Shown piece after piece: positions 7,968 through 12,976 of a stretch of 24,892 bases of DNA (within the stretch, counting starts at the first letter, position 1; every line of letters begins with the position of its first letter). The notes below the pieces were generated by a model. It was not told where the DNA came from. It did not search any database and was given only the letters and a program-made list of their open reading frames with translations. Origin of the DNA: RGIG5299 sp045542315 (GTDB lineage: Bacteria > Bacillota > Clostridia > Oscillospirales > RGIG5299); contig JAZQKU010000055.1 in the NCBI GenBank assembly GCA_045542315.1, positions 1 to 24,892 on the forward strand. The letters are read 5' to 3'. The translations under genes and the position numbers were made by a program.

Positions 7968-7986
7968 GTATTTTTACTTGACATTT
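7959..7986. promoter_or_regulatory. 12-bp perfect palindrome overlapping the ylxM operon -35 box
   Basis: AAATGTCAAGTA (7959-7970) and TACTTGACATTT (7975-7986) are exact inverted copies separated by TTTT. The left arm contains the -35 hexamer of the leftward operon. The right arm places a second TTGACA on the plus strand without a recognisable -10 box 17 bp away. This geometry fits a dimeric repressor or activator site. It could instead be a chance A/T palindrome, and no regulator is known for it here. Confidence 0.5.
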
Positions 7987-8071
7987 GCCGTTTTTTTGAC
8001 TTTTTCTCCCCTTATTTTTTCGGTTTTTTCTCTATTTAAAAGGTATTTTGAAAATTTAATCAAAATAACTC

Positions 8072-8100
8072 TTGACATATATTTTCTTTTTTGCTATAAT
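8072..8100 (+). promoter_or_regulatory. Sigma-A promoter of the tRNA-His gene
   Basis: TTGACA (8072-8077) and TATAAT (8095-8100) are exact consensus boxes with a 17-bp spacer. Transcription would begin about 7 bp before the tRNA 5' end. The bases just after the -10 (TTTAGGCT, 8102-8109) recur at the same offset in the tRNA promoter at the right edge of the window. Confidence 0.92.
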
Positions 8101-8113
8101 GTTTAGGCTATGT

Positions 8114-8191
<78 letters not shown>

Positions 8192-8193
8192 AC

Positions 8194-8232
8194 AAAAAAG
8201 CACTTTTGTCTACCGACAAAAGTGCTTTTTTT
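8194..8232 (+). terminator. Rho-independent terminator of tRNA-His
   Basis: The sequence from 8200 to 8225 forms GCACTTTTGTC-tacc-GACAAAAGTGC, flanked by six A's upstream and at least seven T's downstream, so the stem extends to about 17 bp. It begins three bases after the encoded CCA. The A/T symmetry allows termination from both sides. Confidence 0.92.
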
Positions 8233-8236
8233 GAAC

Positions 8237-8405
8237 TAAGTGTTCCGCGAGCGGAACGTGAAGTATGCTTCGCAAGTGAAGCGCACTTCGTGCGTGAAGT
8301 GTGCCTTACGGCACGATATGCGGAACACTTAACCTCACTGCTCCGAAGGAGCAACTTCACTATGCCACAAGGCATAACTTCACTGCGGCTTGCCGCAACT
8401 TCACT
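8237..8405. repeat. Array of short hairpins separated by AACTTCACT-type spacers
   Basis: At least seven small perfect hairpins follow each other: GTTCCGC/GCGGAAC (8242-8257), TGC-TTC-GCA (8266-8274), CGCAC-TTC-GTGCG (8282-8294), GTGCC-TTAC-GGCAC (8301-8314), GCTCC-GAA-GGAGC (8340-8352), ATGCC-ACAA-GGCAT (8362-8375) and GCGGC-TT-GCCGC (8385-8396). The right-hand hairpins are separated by AACTTCACT (one variant AACCTCACT), four copies in all. The left-hand ones are separated by its reverse complement type (AGTGAAG, GTGAAGT). A 12-bp inverted pair, TAAGTGTTCCGC (8237-8248) and GCGGAACACTTA (8320-8331), brackets the left part. Hairpin bodies differ while spacers are conserved, so this is not CRISPR. 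It lies directly upstream of the four-helix-bundle gene's promoter. Confidence 0.8.
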
Positions 8406-8406
8406 A

Positions 8407-8435
8407 TTGAAATATTTACAAGCGTGTGATATAAT
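8407..8435 (+). promoter_or_regulatory. Promoter of the four-helix-bundle gene
   Basis: TTGAAA (8407-8412) and TATAAT (8430-8435) are 17 bp apart, with an extended -10 TG at 8427-8428. It starts one base after the last hairpin-array spacer, so the array ends exactly at the promoter. The predicted leader is about 18 nt and contains the GAGGTG ribosome site at 8448-8453. Confidence 0.75.
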
Positions 8436-8459
8436 ATTGGTTGAAGTGAGGTGTATATA

Positions 8460-8810
8460 ATGTCCGAATCCAAACTCCGATCACAATCCATGGATTTTGC
8501 AGTTCAAATCATAAATCTTGTAAAATCGCTTAAAGAAAACAGAGAATCCATAATATCCAATCAAATCGGCAGAAGCGGCACCTCTATTGGAGCAAACATC
8601 CGTGAAGCACAGTATGCTCACGGTAAGGCTGATTTTATTGCCAAGCTTCAAATCGCGCTCAAAGAAGCAAATGAGACAGGATATTGGTTGGAACTTTTAT
8701 ATAAGACAAATTACATTACCGAAAGCGAATACAAAGCGCTAGATTCCGCTTGTACGAGTATTCGAGTAATGCTTATTTCTTCTATCAATACAGCAAAGGA
8801 GAGACAATAA
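8460..8810 (+). CDS. Four-helix-bundle protein (S23/Avd-like superfamily)
   Basis: This 116-residue, mostly helical protein matches the S23 / four helix bundle family. Landmarks are an early MDFAVQIINLVKSL helix, the signature IGRSGTSIGANIREAQYAHGK (about residues 40-60), and a late LELLYKTNYI..SEY helix. Relatives are encoded by intervening sequences in 23S rRNA genes, and the superfamily includes Avd of diversity-generating retroelements. No reverse transcriptase is present here and the function of stand-alone members is unknown. I chose ATG 8460 (GAGGTG site six bases upstream); GTG 8451 lies within that site. It has its own promoter, is preceded by the hairpin array, and its stop overlaps the next start (TAATG). 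Confidence 0.85.
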   Translation: MSESKLRSQSMDFAVQIINLVKSLKENRESIISNQIGRSGTSIGANIREAQYAHGKADFIAKLQIALKEANETGYWLELLYKTNYITESEYKALDSACTSIRVMLISSINTAKERQ

Positions 8811-9013
8811 TGTTTGTTTATTGCTTGTACATTAGCGGTTCTATGGCAGGGGATGAAATACACAATGCAAACAATGACTGTGCAATCTGCAAAGCATGGT
8901 CGAAAAAGCAGGCAATAAAGAAATTTAAGAGGATGTATTGTGATTTCGAAGAATCCGATGTTTTTCGTGCGAAATACAACAAACATGGAATCGCGGTGTT
9001 AACCGATTATTGA
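8810..9013 (+). CDS. Small hypothetical protein coupled to the four-helix-bundle gene
   Basis: This 67-residue ORF starts with the ATG of the TAATG overlap at 8808-8812, with AAGGAG about nine bases upstream. That supports translation over the longer frame that would start at 8750 inside the preceding gene. It is a mixed-charge soluble protein with a central SKKQAIKKFKRMYCDFEESD segment, three cysteines in the first half, no signal peptide and no membrane segment. I do not recognise a family. Translational coupling suggests it works with, or is dosed to, the four-helix-bundle protein. A strong terminator follows. Confidence 0.65.
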   Translation: MFVYCLYISGSMAGDEIHNANNDCAICKAWSKKQAIKKFKRMYCDFEESDVFRAKYNKHGIAVLTDY

Positions 9014-9074
9014 TTTACGCACCTTTTGTTCGTTTTTACCTATACTTACGCACCGTTTACGCGTTTCTTCGCAG

Positions 9075-9114
9075 AAAAAAGAGAGAGCAAGTCAATGACT
9101 CGCTCTCTCTTTTT
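9075..9114 (+). terminator. Rho-independent terminator of the four-helix-bundle cassette
   Basis: A-run, then GAGAGAGC (9081-9088) paired with GCTCTCTC (9102-9109), an inner AGTC/GACT stem, and a five-T tail. The A/T symmetry makes it usable in both directions. It ends transcription 60 bp after the 67-residue ORF. Between them, TTACGCACC occurs twice (9015-9023 and 9046-9054). Confidence 0.88.
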
Positions 9115-9120
9115 GTTACC

Positions 9121-9220
9121 GAAATAAATCCCTTGCAGGATTTGTGAAATGCACTTCGTGTATGAAATACGCTTCGGCACGATATGCGCCGCGGCGCGCG
9201 GTGATTTTATTTCATTTCAT
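9121..9220. repeat. Second hairpin array, diverged copy of part of the first
   Basis: It contains AAATCC-cttgca-GGATTT (9126-9143), a GCACTTCGTG unit (9151-9160) and the self-complementary GCGCCGCGGCGC (9186-9197), with spacers of the type GTGAAAT/ATGAAAT on the left and ATTTCAT on the right. It shares GCACTTCGTG and the exact 14-mer CGGCACGATATGCG (9175-9188) with the first array (8283-8292 and 8309-8322), in the same order and orientation. The rest of the 9014-9380 gap holds the terminator, this array, an A/T-rich stretch and the next gene's promoter. I see no gene in it. Confidence 0.7.
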
Positions 9221-9330
9221 ATCTTGCTGAACACGATGAATCAAAAACTTCACTATTTTCTTGCAAAAATTATTTTCGCAAAAAATATTTCACATTCGTC
9301 GTCAGTCGAAACCTCTCACTTCGTCCCTTC

Positions 9331-9359
9331 TTGACACTCTACCGCATTTATGCTATACT
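9331..9359 (+). promoter_or_regulatory. Promoter of the YcxB-like gene
   Basis: TTGACA (9331-9336) and TATACT (9354-9359) with a 17-bp spacer. The start codon follows 21 bp later, preceded by an AGGGAG ribosome site. It probably also drives the GNAT gene downstream, since the gap between the two genes is only 47 bp. Confidence 0.82.
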
Positions 9360-9380
9360 ATTTCCAAGGGAGTTGGTAAT

Positions 9381-9923
9381 ATGGAAATCAGGGCTAAATG
9401 CAAATACGATTACAATTCAGTAAAAGCTTTAACTCATTTATCTGCGTTCAAAACATTCAGAAAAACAGATCCCAAAAAACAATTACTTTTTTGGTCTATT
9501 ACATTTGTAATTCTATTTATTGTTATAATTTTAGAAATTATTGCATTTGGTCCGGACATTATTTTATTCATATTACTCGGTGCAGATATTATCGGTATAC
9601 TTTTACATCTTTTTTCATATTTTATTTTTCCTAAAATCCAATATGAATCGATGAAAAATTTGAAAAATGTTGAAAACGAGTATATTTTTAGCAATAGTTC
9701 TTTAAAAGTATTTTCAAAGAGCAATGAATACAACGGAGAAGCAGAAATCGAGTACTCATTTTTTGTGAAGGTTCACGAAACTTCACGATATTTATTTTTA
9801 TTTCAAACAAACAATCAAGTTTTTATCATCGACAAAAAAACAATCGAGGGTGGAACAATCGAAGAAATCAGAAGTGCATTATCCGCTTCTATAAAAGGCA
9901 AGTATATCGTTTACAAATACTAA
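9381..9923 (+). CDS. YcxB-like membrane protein
   Basis: This 180-residue protein has an N-terminal cytoplasmic stretch, two membrane segments (about 34-55 and 58-83) and a C-terminal cytoplasmic domain of about 95 residues. The tail pattern (Y.F..S.LKVFS, E..YSFFVKVHETSRYLFLF, then a VFIIDKKTI segment) resembles YcxB-like proteins; this is motif recognition and function is unknown. ATG 9381 is chosen because AGGGAG precedes it at good spacing and the upstream frame contains the promoter. Coding DNA here is visibly more A/T-rich than its neighbours, which fits recent acquisition. Confidence 0.75.
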   Translation: MEIRAKCKYDYNSVKALTHLSAFKTFRKTDPKKQLLFWSITFVILFIVIILEIIAFGPDIILFILLGADIIGILLHLFSYFIFPKIQYESMKNLKNVENEYIFSNSSLKVFSKSNEYNGEAEIEYSFFVKVHETSRYLFLFQTNNQVFIIDKKTIEGGTIEEIRSALSASIKGKYIVYKY

Positions 9924-9970
9924 AAACAATTTTCGCAATTACACTTATTTCAAAAAACGGGGCATCGCGA

Positions 9971-10483
9971 TTGCAAAGGCTTACGGTAAATGATTTTGAA
10001 GAAATTTACGAAATACTCGAGAGCGGCTTTCCCGAAAACGAACGCAGAGGGAAGGAGCGTCAGCGCGCACTTTTTAACGATCCGCGCTACCGCGTTTACG
10101 GCAAAAAGCATGAGGGTTCTCTTGTTGCCTTTATTGCCGTGTGGGAGCTTTCGGATTACATTTTCATTGAGCATTTTGCGGTAAAAGAGGAGCTTCGCGG
10201 TCTTGGTATCGGCGGCAAAATGCTTTCGGAATTGAAAAAGCTTTATGACAAGCCACTTTGTCTTGAGGTCGAGCCACCCGAAAGCGATATTACAAAAAGG
10301 CGCATCGCCTTTTACGAAAGATGCGGCTTTTTTCTTCACGGCTACGATTATATTCAGCCCTCAATGGACGTTGGCAGAGCGCCGATACCGCTTCGTATCA
10401 TGACAAGCTTCCCCGCCCTTTCGGAAGGTGATTTCAAAGCCCTGCGCGACCTGCTTTACAAAGAAGTTTATAAGGTTATATAA
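9971..10483 (+). CDS. GNAT-family N-acetyltransferase
   Basis: This 170-residue acetyl-CoA-dependent acyltransferase has motif A, HFAVKEELRGLGIGGKML (about 64-81), with the pyrophosphate-binding RGLGIGG loop. A later AFYERCGF segment marks the conserved C-terminal strand and helix. The acceptor substrate cannot be inferred. The only plausible start is TTG at 9971, with a weak G-rich site upstream, so expression may depend on coupling to the YcxB-like gene 47 bp before it. Base use resembles the rest of the chromosome more than the A/T-rich gene before it. A terminator follows immediately. Confidence 0.88.
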   Translation: MQRLTVNDFEEIYEILESGFPENERRGKERQRALFNDPRYRVYGKKHEGSLVAFIAVWELSDYIFIEHFAVKEELRGLGIGGKMLSELKKLYDKPLCLEVEPPESDITKRRIAFYERCGFFLHGYDYIQPSMDVGRAPIPLRIMTSFPALSEGDFKALRDLLYKEVYKVI

Positions 10484-10485
10484 AC

Positions 10486-10520
10486 AAACGGCACCCGTTT
10501 CGGGTGCCGTTTTCATTTTT
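10486..10520. terminator. Bidirectional terminator between the GNAT gene and the duplicated-domain secreted protein
   Basis: AAACGGCACCC (10486-10496) pairs with GGGTGCCGTTT (10502-10512) around a GTTTC loop. A T-rich tail follows on the plus strand and a weaker one on the minus strand. The two flanking genes converge on it. Confidence 0.88.
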
Positions 10521-10525
10521 TTAAA

Positions 10526-12001
10526 TTATCCGTTATTTCCGCAACCGCCCGTGGATTTATTCTCAGAGATAACGGTCTTGCTTAAATCGAAATCGTTGGG
10601 AACCTCGTTATTTATCATCTTGACGTGAGCGCCCTTGCAAAGCGCGGAGCCGTATGAGGTGGCGGTAAAGCCTATCGTGGCTTTACCGAAAAAGCCCTTC
10701 ATTATTCCCTCGACAACCGCGACCTCTTTACCGTTTACCGAAAGATACAGATCTCTGTTTTTAACTCTTATCGTAAGCTTTATCGAGCTGCCGTCAACTC
10801 CTTCAAGCGGGATAGCTTCATCGACAGGGCCGTAAACGTCGCCGAATACCACGTCGGATATCGTTCCATAGGGGAGTATATAAAGATTCTTTTTGCCATC
10901 CATTGCTTCATCATCGGTGATACGGATAGCGAGGAAGCCCTCGTCTGTGGGAATAGCCGTTGCGCCGTTTATCTCCATTTGGGTAACGGGATTTACCGCA
11001 AACACAACCGAAAAGCCTCTTATACGGTCGGGGCCGCCCGTGGGGATATTTCCGACAGGTACCGAAATATCGAGCGTCATTTCCATATTTTTTATCCTGA
11101 TGCTTTCCTTGGAAAATACGCCTATTCCGCCAAAGCCTGCGGAATTAAGGAGAAAGCTTCCGTCGGGCATTGTGTATAAAGCACCTATCTGGCTGAGAGG
11201 AGCGCAAACCGTCCACTTTTCCTCATTTAAAACGGCGGGCTTTGAATAATCGGATTCAAGAGTACCCGCCGAGCTGTTTGCGGGAACACCGTTTATTGTT
11301 TTCACCGCACTGTCGGTAATCTCGGCGGCGCCGTAGGAGGAAACGCCAAAGCCAAGAAACGCCTTGCCGTTAAGTGCTTTAGCAACCCCATTTACCGAAA
11401 GGAGAAGCTTGCCGTTGAAATGAAATTCTATATCGTCGCCCTTTACCTTTATCGAAATTTCGGCGTTTGCATCGGTTTTGGAGTTAAAATCGGGGATCTT
11501 TACGGCAACGCCGCTCTTTCCGGAATAATCGTATGCGGAAAAAGCTCCTTCGATGTTTATCATTGCCATTTTTACGCCGTCAACATCGTTGGTATCGAAT
11601 ATGCGAAGCTCAATATAACTCTCCGCACCCGGAAGACTGCTTGCGCCGTAGGTTTTCGTGTAGGTAAGTGCCTCGGCAGTTAAAATAACCGAGAAATATC
11701 TGTGGCGCTCCGCGCCCTCGCCCGTGGGGCAAACTGTACCGAGGGTGATATTTGCGCCTATCGTTATGGGATTGTTTTCATCAAGCGGATACATCTTTTT
11801 GCTTCCCACGCCGTAGCCGCCCCAGTTGCCCGACGAAAGAAGAAATGCGCCGTTTTCGTCTATTTTCAGACTGCCGTTGTTGCCTTCGTTTCTTTCAAGA
11901 AGAGTCCACGAGGGCGCAAGCTCTGCGCCGAATACCGACAGAGAAGAAGCAAGGCTCAAAACGAGCACTGCCGCCAGAATTACCGATAAAAGCTTTTTCA
12001 T
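10526..12001 (-). CDS. Secreted protein with two tandem LamG/concanavalin-like domains
   Basis: This 491-residue protein has a Sec signal peptide (KK, hydrophobic core, probable cleavage near Ala26). The mature part is an internal duplication. GAFLLSSGNWGGYGVGSKK (51-69) matches GSFLLNSAGFGGIGVFSKE (281-299), and FLGFGVSSYGAAEI (about 215-228) matches TIGFTATSYGSALC (about 442-455), followed by INGVP and INNEVP. The beta-rich pattern with FHFNGKLLLSVNG and LYLSVNGKEV resembles LamG-like or 3-keto-disaccharide-hydrolase-like jelly rolls, so carbohydrate binding is plausible but unproven. It ends abruptly at STGGCGNNG without a membrane anchor. It is monocistronic, with its own promoter, an AAAGGAG ribosome site and a terminator. 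Confidence 0.72.
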   Translation of the reverse strand: MKKLLSVILAAVLVLSLASSLSVFGAELAPSWTLLERNEGNNGSLKIDENGAFLLSSGNWGGYGVGSKKMYPLDENNPITIGANITLGTVCPTGEGAERHRYFSVILTAEALTYTKTYGASSLPGAESYIELRIFDTNDVDGVKMAMINIEGAFSAYDYSGKSGVAVKIPDFNSKTDANAEISIKVKGDDIEFHFNGKLLLSVNGVAKALNGKAFLGFGVSSYGAAEITDSAVKTINGVPANSSAGTLESDYSKPAVLNEEKWTVCAPLSQIGALYTMPDGSFLLNSAGFGGIGVFSKESIRIKNMEMTLDISVPVGNIPTGGPDRIRGFSVVFAVNPVTQMEINGATAIPTDEGFLAIRITDDEAMDGKKNLYILPYGTISDVVFGDVYGPVDEAIPLEGVDGSSIKLTIRVKNRDLYLSVNGKEVAVVEGIMKGFFGKATIGFTATSYGSALCKGAHVKMINNEVPNDFDLSKTVISENKSTGGCGNNG

Positions 12002-12036
12002 AACGTTCTCCTTTATTTGAGAAATAGGTTAACTTA

Positions 12037-12065
12037 ATTATAAAAATATATTCTTTATTTGTCAA
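12037..12065 (-). promoter_or_regulatory. Promoter of the duplicated-domain secreted protein
   Basis: On the minus strand TTGACA (12060-12065) and TATAAT (12037-12042) are separated by 17 bp, both perfect. The start codon lies about 36 bp beyond the -10. Confidence 0.9.
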
Positions 12066-12085
12066 CCTTTTTTAATAAAAAAATA

Positions 12086-12113
12086 AAAAGGTCGCGAATT
12101 CGCGACCTTTTTA
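12086..12113 (-). terminator. Terminator of the aminotransferase-SDR operon
   Basis: AAAAAGGTCGCGAATTCGCGACCTTTTT is a complete palindrome (14-bp arms, turning at the central AATT), followed on the minus strand by a T-rich tail. It lies 15 bp after the SDR stop codon and ahead of the next leftward promoter. Confidence 0.9.
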
Positions 12114-12127
12114 AACGCTTTTTAAGC

Positions 12128-12904
12128 TTATTTCTTGTAGTAGGTTCTTGCGCCGTCAACGGGGAGGATTGCACCGCAGATGTATTCTGCTTTATCGGAG
12201 CAAAGGAATACTGCTGCGTTTGCGATGTCGATGGGCTTACCAACGTGACCTACGGGCTGCTTCTTGCCGTACTCTGCAACCTTCTCATCGGTGTCATATC
12301 TCTGACGGAAGAGGTCGGTATCGATAACAGCGGGCTGAATGATATTTGCGCGGATACCCTTATCTGCATAAGCGTTAACGAGAGTCTTAACGATACCCTC
12401 TGCTGCGCTCTTAGCTGCGGGATAGCCAACGGAGCCGCCGCCGCCGTTTACGGTGCAGTTGGTGGTGATCATGAGGATCTTACCGCATTTCTTGGAAAGC
12501 ATGTAAGGAAGAACCTCTCTGGTGCAGTAGAAAGGACCGTCAGCCATAACGCCCATGGTCTTTCTCCACATAGCGGTAGGCATATCCTCGATAGAAGAAA
12601 CGGGGGTGATACCTGCGTTGTTAACGAGGATATCTACGCCGCCGAACTTATCGTTGGCTGCTGCTACCATAGCCTTTACCTGATCCTCGTTGGAAACGTC
12701 TGCTTCGCAAGCGATAGCTTCTACTCCGTAGCTCTTGAGCTCTTCAAGAAGAACGGGATATGCTTCGAGGTCTGCGGGGAAAGGAACGTAGTTGATAACT
12801 ATATTTGCGCCTGCTTTTGCCATCTGGCGTGCGATCTCTGCGCCGATACCTCTTGCGGAGCCGGTGATGAGAGCAGTCTGGCCTTTAAGTGAAATTTCAA
12901 ACAT
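12128..12904 (-). CDS. SDR-family NAD(P)-dependent oxidoreductase
   Basis: This 258-residue classical short-chain dehydrogenase has the Rossmann motif G15-S-A-R-G19-I-G21, NNAG at 95-98, the active-site pair Tyr161/Lys165 (YPAAK) and a C-terminal CGAILPVDGA segment. The catalytic serine position, 13 residues before the tyrosine, is Thr148 (ITTNC), an unusual but conservative change. The ATG at 12902-12904 has AAAGGAG upstream; earlier in-frame starts lie in the intercistronic hairpin. It is the second gene of a two-gene operon with a class III aminotransferase, suggesting oxidoreduction of an aldehyde, ketone or alcohol formed from, or converted to, an amine. The substrate is not identifiable. 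Confidence 0.92.
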   Translation of the reverse strand: MFEISLKGQTALITGSARGIGAEIARQMAKAGANIVINYVPFPADLEAYPVLLEELKSYGVEAIACEADVSNEDQVKAMVAAANDKFGGVDILVNNAGITPVSSIEDMPTAMWRKTMGVMADGPFYCTREVLPYMLSKKCGKILMITTNCTVNGGGGSVGYPAAKSAAEGIVKTLVNAYADKGIRANIIQPAVIDTDLFRQRYDTDEKVAEYGKKQPVGHVGKPIDIANAAVFLCSDKAEYICGAILPVDGARTYYKK

Positions 12905-12927
12905 TTTAATATCTCCTTTTAAAACGA

Positions 12928-12956
12928 GATGCCACTCATAGAGTATGGGTGGCATC
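12928..12956. other. Intercistronic 13-bp hairpin between the aminotransferase and SDR genes
   Basis: GATGCCACTCATA and TATGGGTGGCATC pair over 13 bp with one G-T wobble and a GAG loop. On the transcribed strand a short TTTT tract follows a few bases later, so it may act as a partial terminator or an RNA-stability element that sets the ratio of the two products. It lies wholly between the genes. Confidence 0.65.
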
Positions 12957-12976
12957 GTCTGTTCGTTATAAAGTAA

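Noticed and set aside
8237..8405. Possible CRISPR array
   Set aside because: The conserved element is only 9 bp and the variable parts are palindromes of different length; no cas genes are present.
8750..8809. Longer start for the small ORF
   Set aside because: Would overlap 60 bp of the four-helix-bundle gene; the TAATG overlap with AAGGAG upstream is the better start.
8460..9220. Diversity-generating retroelement suggested by the Avd-like protein
   Set aside because: No reverse transcriptase, no template/variable repeat pair with adenine-biased differences, and no variable-protein target in the window.
12059..12892. 277-codon plus-strand open frame
   Set aside because: Antisense to the SDR gene and begins inside a promoter/terminator region; no family pattern.
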